A stretch of 12,783 nt of DNA from Bacteroidota bacterium. GTDB lineage: Bacteria; Bacteroidota; Bacteroidia; Flavobacteriales; Weeksellaceae. A model generated the notes under the pieces. The model did no database searches. It was given only the letters and a program-made list of their open reading frames with translations, and had not been told where the DNA came from. Positions 1 to 7,280 of this stretch are shown piece after piece. The stretch lies in contig JAEZWE010000092.1 of assembly GCA_023420435.1 (NCBI GenBank), positions 1-12,783 on the forward strand, read 5' to 3'. Position 1 is the first letter of the stretch; each line of letters begins with the position of its first letter. Position numbers and translations under genes: made by a program.

Positions 1-203
1 ATTTTTGTAAATAGCGCTGTATTTGCCCCAAATTCGAACATATTTCTATATTGATAAAAAAACTGCAATTCCGGAAGATAACTTACATATAAAGCCAACA
101 ACAAACCTGCAATTCCAACATATCTTGCCATTTTTCCCTGATTAAAAACACCGGTAAAAAGAGCAATAACTGCGGTAAGGAATATAATAACTAAAACACT
201 CAT
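1..203 (-). CDS. nuoN: NADH:quinone oxidoreductase subunit N, 5' part only
   Basis: This is the beginning of the last gene of the complex I operon; the left edge cuts it after 67 codons plus two bases. The product starts MSVLVIIFLTAVIALFTG and has two hydrophobic stretches (about residues 2-20 and 28-43), as expected for the first helices of an antiporter-like proton-pumping subunit of the membrane arm. The ATG at 203 lies 13 bp after the nuoM stop and is the first ATG after it; no clear Shine-Dalgarno sequence precedes it. The name rests mainly on position after nuoL and nuoM and on the hydrophobic start, because the diagnostic lysines and glutamate of the channel lie outside the window. Confidence 0.88.
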   Translation of the reverse strand, partial: MSVLVIIFLTAVIALFTGVFNQGKMARYVGIAGLLLALYVSYLPELQFFYQYRNMFEFGANTALFTK

Positions 204-216
204 TTCTAAAAATCTA

Positions 217-1734
217 TTAACTTACCATTGATTGGTAGATAAACTTCAACGAACTACTCACCAACTCAATAACGGGTTGTGGAAAAACTCCAAAAAGAAT
301 AACAATTCCTGCAATACTTGCCATCACAGTAAATTCTACATTAGATAAATCTTTTGCTGATGCCAAAATACGATCATCACCTTCTGTAAACATCGTTTTT
401 CCATAACTTCTGAAAAGATAGGCTGCAGCTAAAATTATCGTAACTCCGGAAATTATTGCTGCCAAAACATTAAAATCGAAAATGGATTTTATCAATATAA
501 ATTCTCCAATAAAACCATTGGTTAAAGGTAAACCTACTGATCCTAAAACTACAATTAAGAAAAGAACTGCAAACTTTGGAGCTACTTTAGCTAAACCTCC
601 CATTTGTCGAATATCTCTGGTTTTAAATCTTTTATAAAGAATATCAGCGCAATAAAATAAACCCACCACATTAAAACCATGAGCAAAAGCTTGAACTAAA
701 GCACCTTCTCCACCTTCAATCGTAAATTTCCCATTCATAACTAATAAGGCTGAAGCAAAAATTCCTGCAACAATTAATCCGACGTGAGAAAATGATGAAT
801 AGGCAAAAATTCTTTTGATATCATTTTGAATCAAAGCGATTAATGCGCCGTGTAAAACACCAATAATTGCCAACATCAAGACGATAGATCCTGAAATCCC
901 TGCAATTGCATCTGGAGTTATCGGTAAAAGATATCTTAAAAGTCCGTAAACTGCCATTTTCAGCATAATTCCTGAAAGCAACATGGTTCCTTGTGTCGGC
1001 GAATAAGTGTAAGTGTCAGGTTGCCAAGTATGAAATGGAAAAACCGGTAATTTTACTGCAAATGCAAAGAAAATAAACCAAAATACAATGGTTTGCTGTG
1101 TTAAATTCAAACCAGAATTGTACATGTCCGTTACTGCAAATGATGGAGCGTAGTTATAAATGTAAACAAATGCACCCAACATAAACAATGATCCTACAAA
1201 GGTATAAACAAAGAATTTTGTAGTGAAATGAAACCTCTTGTTTTCCTGCCCCCAAAGTCCGGCAATTAACCAAATAGGAATTAAAGTAACTTCCCAGAAA
1301 ATATAAAATAATAATCCATCCAAAGCTGTGAAAACGCCTACTAATCCAAATTGCATCAAAAGAATTAATGCATAAAATGAATTTCTGTAATTAACGGTTT
1401 CATTGAATGAAGAATAAATAATTAACGGAACCAAAACATTGGTAAGAAGTAAAAGCAACATACTCATTCCATCAATTCCGAAATGAAGAGAGCTTTTTAA
1501 AAATTGTGACCAAGGATAATTGATTTCGTGCTGTAAAACACTATCTACAGTTGGTGTACTATCGAAATTGTAAAGAATCCAAAAGGTGATTAACATTTGA
1601 ACTAAGGCAAATCCTAAAGCTAAATATTTACCGGATTTACCTTTAAAAGCAAACAGGAATCCTGAACTTAAAAGAGGTAAAAGTAGTAAAAGCAATAATT
1701 CTTTCGATAATAATTTAAATAATGACTCTAACAT
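217..1734 (-). CDS. nuoM: NADH:quinone oxidoreductase subunit M (antiporter-like proton pump)
   Basis: A 505-residue polytopic membrane protein, normal length for NuoM, one of three Mrp-antiporter-like subunits that move protons in the complex I membrane arm. Key charged residues are visible: E148 in FWEVTLIPIWL, K228 in AFAVKLPVFPFHTW, K259 in GIMLKM (31 residues after K228, the spacing in E. coli NuoM), H352 in AHGF and E411 in NGFIGEF, the distal-helix glutamate position. The segment after HTW reads QPDTYTYSPTQGT where many NuoM proteins have LPDAHxxAPTAGS; I believe this variant is usual in Bacteroidota. The gene starts 4 bp after the nuoL stop and ends 13 bp before nuoN, so it is probably co-translated with its neighbours. 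Confidence 0.97.
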   Translation of the reverse strand: MLESLFKLLSKELLLLLLLPLLSSGFLFAFKGKSGKYLALGFALVQMLITFWILYNFDSTPTVDSVLQHEINYPWSQFLKSSLHFGIDGMSMLLLLLTNVLVPLIIYSSFNETVNYRNSFYALILLMQFGLVGVFTALDGLLFYIFWEVTLIPIWLIAGLWGQENKRFHFTTKFFVYTFVGSLFMLGAFVYIYNYAPSFAVTDMYNSGLNLTQQTIVFWFIFFAFAVKLPVFPFHTWQPDTYTYSPTQGTMLLSGIMLKMAVYGLLRYLLPITPDAIAGISGSIVLMLAIIGVLHGALIALIQNDIKRIFAYSSFSHVGLIVAGIFASALLVMNGKFTIEGGEGALVQAFAHGFNVVGLFYCADILYKRFKTRDIRQMGGLAKVAPKFAVLFLIVVLGSVGLPLTNGFIGEFILIKSIFDFNVLAAIISGVTIILAAAYLFRSYGKTMFTEGDDRILASAKDLSNVEFTVMASIAGIVILFGVFPQPVIELVSSSLKFIYQSMVS

Positions 1735-1738
1735 CTAA

Positions 1739-3652
1739 CTATTGTAATAAAAAGTTAACAATCAAGATGATACCAATAGCTACAGACATCACCAATACAT
1801 AATTTTCCACATTTCCGTTTTGGAGTTTTTTCATAGATTTTCCACTTTCTTCTGCACCTTCTCCAACAAAATCTACCACTTTATCCAAAACATTGGTATC
1901 GAACATCTTTCCGCCACGTCCTAAACCTTCCACTGTTCTTACAAATAAGGCATTGTAAAGTTCATCAACATATAATTTTTTAGCGGACAATTTTTCCCAA
2001 CCGGTGTAACTTTCTTCTGCAACAGGTAATTTACCTTTATTGACATAAATATTTTTAACAATGAGCCAAACTGCAAAAAACATAGCTACTGTTATTGTGA
2101 TTAAAATATATTCAGTAGTTACAGAAATTCCTTTTAAATTAGCTTCCAACTGACCTTTTGCCGATTCTGTAAGAATTGGACTTAACCATTCCTGAAGTTT
2201 GGAATAATGTCCATGTCCAATAATATGAGGTAAATTGATAAAACCACCAATAACTGATAGAACAGCTAAAATCATTAAAGGTAAAGTCATGTTTAATGGA
2301 CTTTCGTGAAGATGATGTTCCTGTTCTTGTGTTCCTCTAAATTTTCCGTGAAAGGTGAGATAATATAAACGGAACATATAAGTTGCAGTCATTGCAGAGA
2401 TGATAAAAAGAACTACCCAGAAAATTGGATTTTTTGCCCAAGCTGCCACCAGAATTTCATCTTTAGAAATCATCCCTGAGAAAAGAGGCATTCCTGCAAT
2501 GGCAAAAGTTCCAATTAAGAATGTGATGTGTGTAATTTTAATTTTATCTTTTAATCCACCCATAAAACGCATGTCTTGTTCTCCACCCATAGCATGAATG
2601 ACAGAACCAGAACCCAAGAATAATAAAGCTTTGAAAAAAGCGTGCGTCATTAAATGAAACATTGCTGCGGTATAAGCACCAACTCCCAAAGCAATCACCA
2701 TAAATCCTAATTGCGAAACGGTAGAATAAGCCAAAACTTTTTTAATATCATTTTGTCTCATGGCATAAAATGCCGCAACTAAAGCTGTTAAAAGTCCCAC
2801 AAAAAGAATTCCGTCCAAAACGGTAGGCGCTAAAACATATAAAAAATTAGAACGAACCACCAAATAAACCCCTGCTGTAACCATGGTTGCAGCGTGAATT
2901 AATGCAGAAACCGGAGTTGGACCTGCCATTGCATCCGGTAACCAAGTATATAAAGGAACTTGAGCTGATTTTCCTGTTGCGCCAATAAATAAAGCAGCAC
3001 AAATGAAAATAATGATAGAACCATCCACTTCAAATTTTGAAGCATTTTGTGCTACAGAAATATAATCGAAAGCATTGGTATGATAAGCAATCATAAAAAC
3101 ACCCATTAAAAGACCAAGGTCTCCAATTCGGTTCATAATGAAAGCTTTTCTTGCTGCTTTTCCGTATTCTTTATTTTTAAACCAAAATCCAATCAATAAA
3201 TAAGAGCATAAACCTACACCTTCCCAACCAATAAATAGAATGATATAATTACTACCCATTACCAGAAGTAGCATCATAAAAACGAAAAGATTCAGATAAG
3301 CAAAAAATCTGTAAAACCCTTTGTCATGATGCATATAACCAATAGAGTAGAGGTGAATTAATGAACCAATTCCCGTAATAATCATCACCATCATTAATGA
3401 TAATTGATCAATCTGAAAACTGAAATTTACTTGAATTCCATTAACCCGAAACCATTCAAAAGCTTTTGCAATGATAGGTTGCGAAGTTTTATCAAAATTT
3501 ATAAACAAATAAGTAGCAATACAGAAAGCTGCAAAAACTACCAAAGTTGCAATACCTCCCACAACATTTTTCGGCATTGATTTTCCGAAAAGTCCGTTAA
3601 TCAAAAATCCGAAAAGTGGTAAAAGTACGATTGCAAAAATTAAATTCTCCAT
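1739..3652 (-). CDS. nuoL: NADH:quinone oxidoreductase subunit L (distal proton pump)
   Basis: A 637-residue membrane protein, slightly longer than the roughly 610 residues of E. coli NuoL. It is the most distal antiporter-like subunit and carries the long lateral helix that runs along the membrane arm. Visible family residues: E144 in IGWEGVGLCSYLLIGFW, K228 in GATGKSAQVPLYTWLPDAM, H253 in SALIHAATMVTAGVYL, H337 and K341 in MTHAFFKALLFLGSGS, and K397 in GMISKDEI. The C-terminal part (about 550-637) has a long charged amphipathic stretch (for example LYNALFVRTVEGLGRGGK) followed by a final hydrophobic anchor (VLVMSVAIGIILIVNFLL), matching the lateral helix and last membrane helix. The gene starts 6 bp after nuoK and ends in TAG 4 bp before the nuoM start. 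Confidence 0.98.
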   Translation of the reverse strand: MENLIFAIVLLPLFGFLINGLFGKSMPKNVVGGIATLVVFAAFCIATYLFINFDKTSQPIIAKAFEWFRVNGIQVNFSFQIDQLSLMMVMIITGIGSLIHLYSIGYMHHDKGFYRFFAYLNLFVFMMLLLVMGSNYIILFIGWEGVGLCSYLLIGFWFKNKEYGKAARKAFIMNRIGDLGLLMGVFMIAYHTNAFDYISVAQNASKFEVDGSIIIFICAALFIGATGKSAQVPLYTWLPDAMAGPTPVSALIHAATMVTAGVYLVVRSNFLYVLAPTVLDGILFVGLLTALVAAFYAMRQNDIKKVLAYSTVSQLGFMVIALGVGAYTAAMFHLMTHAFFKALLFLGSGSVIHAMGGEQDMRFMGGLKDKIKITHITFLIGTFAIAGMPLFSGMISKDEILVAAWAKNPIFWVVLFIISAMTATYMFRLYYLTFHGKFRGTQEQEHHLHESPLNMTLPLMILAVLSVIGGFINLPHIIGHGHYSKLQEWLSPILTESAKGQLEANLKGISVTTEYILITITVAMFFAVWLIVKNIYVNKGKLPVAEESYTGWEKLSAKKLYVDELYNALFVRTVEGLGRGGKMFDTNVLDKVVDFVGEGAEESGKSMKKLQNGNVENYVLVMSVAIGIILIVNFLLQ

Positions 3653-3658
3653 TCTTTC

Positions 3659-3988
3659 TTATCCTCTTAGTTTATTAAATATACTTACATCTACCGATTT
3701 TGTGTTTCTGTACATCATGGCAATAATGGCTAATCCTACTGCAACTTCTGCTGCAGCAACCACCATAATAAAAAATACTAAAATTTGTCCGTTTCCATCT
3801 CCCATATAACTTGAAAATGCTGCCAATAAAAGATTTACAGAATTTAGCATCAATTCGACACACCCCAAAATGATGATGGCATTTTTTCTTAGCAAAACAC
3901 CTAAAACACCAAGACAAAATAAAACAGTAGCCAGAATTACGAAATAATTCAGTGGTACACTTTGTATAAAAGTATTTACTTCTCCCAT
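3659..3988 (-). CDS. nuoK: NADH:quinone oxidoreductase subunit K
   Basis: A 109-residue protein of three membrane helices (about 13-33, 37-57 and 68-92), the usual size of NuoK, homologous to mitochondrial ND4L. NuoK forms part of the E-channel linking quinone reduction to the antiporter subunits. The two conserved buried glutamates are present: E45 in ILGCVELMLNSVNLLL and E81 in VVAAAEVAVGLAI, 36 residues apart as in E. coli E36 and E72. The N-terminus is about nine residues longer than in E. coli, and ATG at 3988 is the first good start after the nuoJ stop (4-bp gap). nuoL follows after 6 bp. Confidence 0.97.
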   Translation of the reverse strand: MGEVNTFIQSVPLNYFVILATVLFCLGVLGVLLRKNAIIILGCVELMLNSVNLLLAAFSSYMGDGNGQILVFFIMVVAAAEVAVGLAIIAMMYRNTKSVDVSIFNKLRG

Positions 3989-3992
3989 AATT

Positions 3993-4490
3993 TTATAAAT
4001 CTTTTTTACCGATTAAAACAGCACCAACAATTCCGGCAAGAATTAAGATGGAAGCCAATTCAAAAGGTAATACATACTCGTTAAACAAAAGTTTTCCTAA
4101 GTTTTTGGTAAGACCAACAGAATGATCAATTCCTTCAGCAGCAAAAATATTTTGTTTTACCCCTCTAAAAGCACCTAACATTCCGATGAAAAGAATTCCT
4201 CCTGCGAAAACGCCAATAAATTTTAGAGCATTTTGTTTTTTACCTTCGTCTGCTTTGTTTAGGTTCAACATCATTAAGATATAGAGGAACAAAACCATGA
4301 TGGCTCCAGCATAAACAATAACCTGAACAATTCCTAAAAACTGTGCATTAAGCAAAATATACAATCCTGCAATTGAAAACATGGTAACAATTAAGGAAAG
4401 AATAGCATACATTGGATTTTTGTTGAATACAAAACTTACAGCACTGGCAACAGCAATTGCGGCAACGATGAAAAATATAATTTGATCCAT
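3993..4490 (-). CDS. nuoJ: NADH:quinone oxidoreductase subunit J
   Basis: A 165-residue protein with five hydrophobic segments, homologous to ND6. NuoJ lies between the quinone module and the antiporter subunits, and its third helix changes shape during turnover. That helix is recognisable as QVIVYAGAIMVLFLYILMML (residues 56-75), with the conserved tyrosine at Y60 and the glycine of YAGAI that forms the family's helix irregularity. The loop between the fourth and fifth helices (about 108-140) is polar. The ATG overlaps the nuoI stop by one base (TAATG at 4486-4490 region), so translation is probably coupled to nuoI. nuoK follows after 4 bp. Confidence 0.96.
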   Translation of the reverse strand: MDQIIFFIVAAIAVASAVSFVFNKNPMYAILSLIVTMFSIAGLYILLNAQFLGIVQVIVYAGAIMVLFLYILMMLNLNKADEGKKQNALKFIGVFAGGILFIGMLGAFRGVKQNIFAAEGIDHSVGLTKNLGKLLFNEYVLPFELASILILAGIVGAVLIGKKDL

Positions 4491-5038
4491 TATTTTACTG
4501 CCTTTTTTTGTAGTTCGCTTTGTCTTTCAGTGATGTCAATTTTATTGTTAACATCTTCTACCAACTTATCTTTTCCGTAAACAAAAGAACCTCTGTTGCT
4601 TTCTACATCCACCAATCTGTCTGTTAAATAAATAGCAGATTTAGGACAGGCTTCTTCACACATTCCACAAAAAATACATCTCAACATATTGATTTCGTAA
4701 ACAGAAGCATATTTTTCTTCTCTGTAAAGGTGTTTTTCTTCTTTTGTTCTTTCTGCGGAAGTCATGGTAATAGCTTCTGCAGGACAAGCCACAGCGCAAA
4801 GTCCACAAGCGGTACATCTTTCTCTTCCCTCCTCATCACGCTTCAAAACATGTTGTCCGCGCCAAACTTTGGCTCTTGGTTTTTGAACTTCGGGATAAGA
4901 ATAAACCTTTCCTTTGGAACCTTCAAGGGCATGTTTTAATGTAAGACCCATTCCTTTCAGAATTCCTGGAAGGTATATTTTTTCCATAAAGGTCATTTCC
5001 TTATTCGAAACAACTTTTGACCGGTTAGTAAGTTTCAT
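4490..5038 (-). CDS. nuoI: NADH:quinone oxidoreductase subunit I, 2x[4Fe-4S] ferredoxin-like
   Basis: A 182-residue electron carrier of the connecting module, homologous to mitochondrial TYKY/NDUFS8. Two ferredoxin-type motifs bind clusters N6a and N6b, which pass electrons from NuoG to cluster N2 in NuoB. The first is CTACGLCAVACP (C75, C78, C81, C85) and the second CIFCGMCEEACP (C121, C124, C127, C131). The N-terminal segment (about 20-38, IYLPGILKGMGLTLKHAL) matches the amphipathic helix that lies against the membrane arm. The C-terminal tail is charged and lysine-rich. A 60-bp spacer separates it from nuoH upstream, and its stop overlaps the nuoJ start by one base. It marks the change from loosely to tightly spaced genes. 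Confidence 0.98.
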   Translation of the reverse strand: MKLTNRSKVVSNKEMTFMEKIYLPGILKGMGLTLKHALEGSKGKVYSYPEVQKPRAKVWRGQHVLKRDEEGRERCTACGLCAVACPAEAITMTSAERTKEEKHLYREEKYASVYEINMLRCIFCGMCEEACPKSAIYLTDRLVDVESNRGSFVYGKDKLVEDVNNKIDITERQSELQKKAVK

Positions 5039-5058
5039 CTAATATTTATTTTGGTTTT

Positions 5059-5080
5059 GGTTTAAGCAAAGCTTTCAACC
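5059..5080 (-). other. Small hairpin in the nuoH-nuoI spacer
   Basis: The 60-bp spacer 5039-5098 contains a short interrupted inverted repeat. ggtt (5059-5062) pairs with aacc (5077-5080), and inside it aagc (5064-5067) pairs with gctt (5071-5074) around an aaa loop. It is one of few spacer structures here with G-C pairs. It could tune RNA stability or nuoI translation; an eight-pair interrupted stem can also arise by chance. Confidence 0.3.
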
Positions 5081-5098
5081 TTCAAAATTTTTTATTTT

Positions 5099-6160
5099 TT
5101 ATGCGCCTGCAAATAAAATTACAGCGCCTGTAATCATTAAGTTTATTAATGCTAATGGAATTAAAGTTTTCCAACCCAAATGCATTAATTGATCATATCT
5201 AAATCTAGGAATCGTCCAACGAATCCACATGAAGATTAAAATTCCAATAATGGCTTTTGTTAAAATAGCTAGAATACTTAAAATTCCTGCAATATTTTCT
5301 CCCCAGTTTTCTGTAACCCAATTAATTCCCGGATAATTGAAACCTCCAAAGAAAAGAGTAGCAATTAAAGCATTGGAAATGAACATATTAACATATTCTC
5401 CAAACATGAACATTCCAAAATCCATGGAAGAATATTCCGTCATGTATCCGTTTACTAATTCAGATTCACATTCTGGTAAATCAAAAGGATGACGGTTGGT
5501 TTCTGCCATTGCAGCCACGAAAAAAATAAGAAAAGCCAAAGGCTGATACAGAATATTCCAGTTAAAACCATCTGCTTCAAAAATTCCCCAAAGTTTTCCA
5601 CTTCCTTGATCTGTTACAATTTTATTCAAATCTAAACTTCCACTCATCATAATAATCGATAAAAGTGAAAGTCCCATTGCTAATTCATAAGAAATCATTT
5701 GTGATGAGGCCCGAATTGCTCCAATTAATGAATATTTGTTATTGGAAGCCCAACCTCCAATCATCATTCCGTAAACTCCGATAGAAACCATTCCTACAAG
5801 AAAAAGAACGCCTACATCAACATTAGCAATTTGTAAAGCGAAAGATTCTCCACCAATATTTAAAGTTTTTCCCCAAGGAATAACAGCGCCTGTAATTAAA
5901 GCAATAAACATGGTTATTGCAGGTCCAAGAATGAAGAGAAATTTTTCTGCATTTGCCGGAATAAATCCTTCTTTAAAGAATAATTTTCCACCATCTGCTA
6001 AAGGTTGCAAAAGTCCGAAAGGTCCAGCTCTGTTTGGTCCAATTCTGTCCTGCAATGCTGCTGCAACTTTTCTTTCTCCCCAAGTAGAGTAGGCTGCAAT
6101 TCCAAGAGAAACTGCAAAAAGTGCAACAACTAAAATGATTTTAAATGTTAATAATTCCAT
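5099..6160 (-). CDS. nuoH: NADH:quinone oxidoreductase subunit H (quinone-chamber membrane subunit)
   Basis: A 353-residue membrane protein homologous to ND1, of usual length. It joins the peripheral and membrane arms, forms most of the quinone entry tunnel and begins the E-channel. The first cytoplasmic loop carries the signature ERKVAAALQDRIGPNRAGP (residues 29-47) followed by GLLQPLADGGKLFFKE. The second signature loop is AETNRHPFDLPECESELV (219-236), with the conserved glutamates that link quinone chemistry to proton movement; the C in LPECESE is alanine in many homologues. EYSSMDFGMFMFGEY follows. The C-terminal FMWIRWTIPRFRYDQLMHLGWK (309-331) is also typical. It lies 69 bp after nuoG and 60 bp before nuoI. 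Confidence 0.98.
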   Translation of the reverse strand: MELLTFKIILVVALFAVSLGIAAYSTWGERKVAAALQDRIGPNRAGPFGLLQPLADGGKLFFKEGFIPANAEKFLFILGPAITMFIALITGAVIPWGKTLNIGGESFALQIANVDVGVLFLVGMVSIGVYGMMIGGWASNNKYSLIGAIRASSQMISYELAMGLSLLSIIMMSGSLDLNKIVTDQGSGKLWGIFEADGFNWNILYQPLAFLIFFVAAMAETNRHPFDLPECESELVNGYMTEYSSMDFGMFMFGEYVNMFISNALIATLFFGGFNYPGINWVTENWGENIAGILSILAILTKAIIGILIFMWIRWTIPRFRYDQLMHLGWKTLIPLALINLMITGAVILFAGA

Positions 6161-6172
6161 AAGTATTCATTC

Positions 6173-6209
6173 GAAAATTGGGAAATGAATTTCATAATTT
6201 TGAATTTTC
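6173..6209 (-). other. A/T-rich inverted repeats in the nuoG-nuoH spacer
   Basis: The 69-bp spacer 6161-6229 contains gaaaatt (6173-6179), which can pair with aattttc (6203-6209), and an inner pair gaaat/atttc (6182-6186 and 6189-6193). The sequence resembles the hairpin spacers between nuoD and nuoE and between nuoB and nuoC, including a TTTTGAATTTT core. No convincing internal promoter was seen. A role in RNA processing or stability is possible but not shown. Confidence 0.3.
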
Positions 6210-6229
6210 AAATCACCAAATTGACTTTT

Positions 6230-7246
6230 TTAATTTTGTTCTTCTGCTTGTTTTTCGTCTTCAAGACTAATTTCTTTTGCATCAGGATTATCCAATAAAA
6301 TGGGTTCGTCCACTGCTTTTTGATAATGGTTCAGAGAAATTACTGAATGTCTGTCGATATGTCTTGGTCCTTCAATATTCCAAAGTTTGGTGTCTTTCTT
6401 TTCCCAACGACATTCGTTACAAATCCAATCCAGAACTTCATCATATTGATCTTTTCTAGCCGTAACTCTTACAATTTCATCACCTTTCATCCATAAAACT
6501 GCTTTTCCGGAACATTTTGAACATCTGCAGCTTGCATTCATAGGTTTTGTAAACCAAACACGGCTTGCAAAACGGGAAGTTCTATCGGTTAATGCACCAA
6601 CTGGACAAACATCAATTACATTTCCGTAAAAATCGTGGTCCAAAGATTTATTTAAATACGTAGAAATTTCAGCATGATCTCCTCTAAACAAAATTCCGTG
6701 TTCACGTTTTTCCGTCAATTGATTTGCGGCTAATACACATCTTGCACAAAGAATACAACGATTCATGTGCAATTTAATGTTAGGACCAATATCTTCAGGT
6801 TCGAAAGTTCTTCTTTCAAACTCTGTTCTTGTTCCTTCAACACCGTGTTCATAACCTAAATCTTGAAGATGACATTCGCCAGCTTGATCACAAACAGGAC
6901 AATCTAAAGGGTGGTTTATCAATAAAAATTCTGTAACCGCATGTCTAGCTTCCTGTGTTTTTTCGGATGAAAGATTTTTTACTTCCATTCCATCCATCAC
7001 ACCTGTTCTACAACTTGCCACTAATTTTGGCATTGGTCTAGGATCTGCATCCGAACCTTTTGAAACTTCAACCAAACATGTTCTACAACGACCACCACTG
7101 GTTTCCAGAGGTTTATAATAGCACATTGCTGGCGGAACAGATTTTCCACCGATTTGTCTGGCAGCTTCTAAAATAGTAGTTCCAGGAGCAACTTCAGTAG
7201 TTTGTCCGTCAATAGTTACTTTAAATTTTTTAACTTCTTCGCTCAT
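6230..7246 (-). CDS. nuoG: NADH:quinone oxidoreductase subunit G, short form without the molybdopterin-type domain
   Basis: A 338-residue iron-sulfur protein of the NADH module; full-length NuoG is roughly 700-900 residues. The N-terminal electron-transfer part is complete: [2Fe-2S] N1b ligands C42, C54, C57 and C79; N5 ligands H112, C116, C119 and C125 in HPLDCPVCDQAGEC; and N4 ligands C164, C167, C170 and C214 (MNRCILCARC, DVCPVG). After this a segment equivalent to the start of the molybdopterin-type domain has C240, C242, C245, C276 and C279 (SCRCSKC and ICNECRW) in unusual spacing. The protein then ends in an acidic tail (EISLEDEKQAEEQN) instead of the large domain. No frameshift is evident: nuoH begins 69 bp later and the spacer has no coding remnant. 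I believe a short NuoG is normal in Flavobacteriia, so this is probably not decay. Confidence 0.95.
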   Translation of the reverse strand: MSEEVKKFKVTIDGQTTEVAPGTTILEAARQIGGKSVPPAMCYYKPLETSGGRCRTCLVEVSKGSDADPRPMPKLVASCRTGVMDGMEVKNLSSEKTQEARHAVTEFLLINHPLDCPVCDQAGECHLQDLGYEHGVEGTRTEFERRTFEPEDIGPNIKLHMNRCILCARCVLAANQLTEKREHGILFRGDHAEISTYLNKSLDHDFYGNVIDVCPVGALTDRTSRFASRVWFTKPMNASCRCSKCSGKAVLWMKGDEIVRVTARKDQYDEVLDWICNECRWEKKDTKLWNIEGPRHIDRHSVISLNHYQKAVDEPILLDNPDAKEISLEDEKQAEEQN

Positions 7247-7254
7247 ATTGATAT

Positions 7255-7270
7255 AAAAGCAAATGCTTTT
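7255..7270 (-). other. Compact hairpin just upstream of nuoG
   Basis: In the 34-bp nuoF-nuoG spacer, aaaagc (7255-7260) pairs perfectly with gctttt (7265-7270) around a four-base loop. In the transcript this is AAAAGC-AUUU-GCUUUU, nine bases before the nuoG start codon. The 3' arm ends in U residues, but the stem has only two G-C pairs, so it is a weak terminator at best. It lies where it could affect ribosome access to nuoG. Confidence 0.35.
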
Positions 7271-7280
7271 TATTGTTTAA

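Noticed and set aside
2400..2597. Plus-strand open frame of 65 codons inside nuoL
   Set aside because: It lies wholly opposite a strongly conserved part of nuoL, has no recognisable domain, and its composition is that of an antisense shadow.
3675..3917. Minus-strand 80-codon open frame inside nuoK in another frame
   Set aside because: It is rich in C, H and Y, as expected from out-of-frame reading of a hydrophobic gene; nuoK in the real frame carries both conserved glutamates.
6161..6229. Possible internal promoter or nuoG frameshift remnant before nuoH
   Set aside because: No TAnnTTTG match was found on the minus strand of this spacer, and its 69 bp cannot hold a remnant of the large NuoG domain. 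The short NuoG is therefore treated as its normal form and not as a broken gene.
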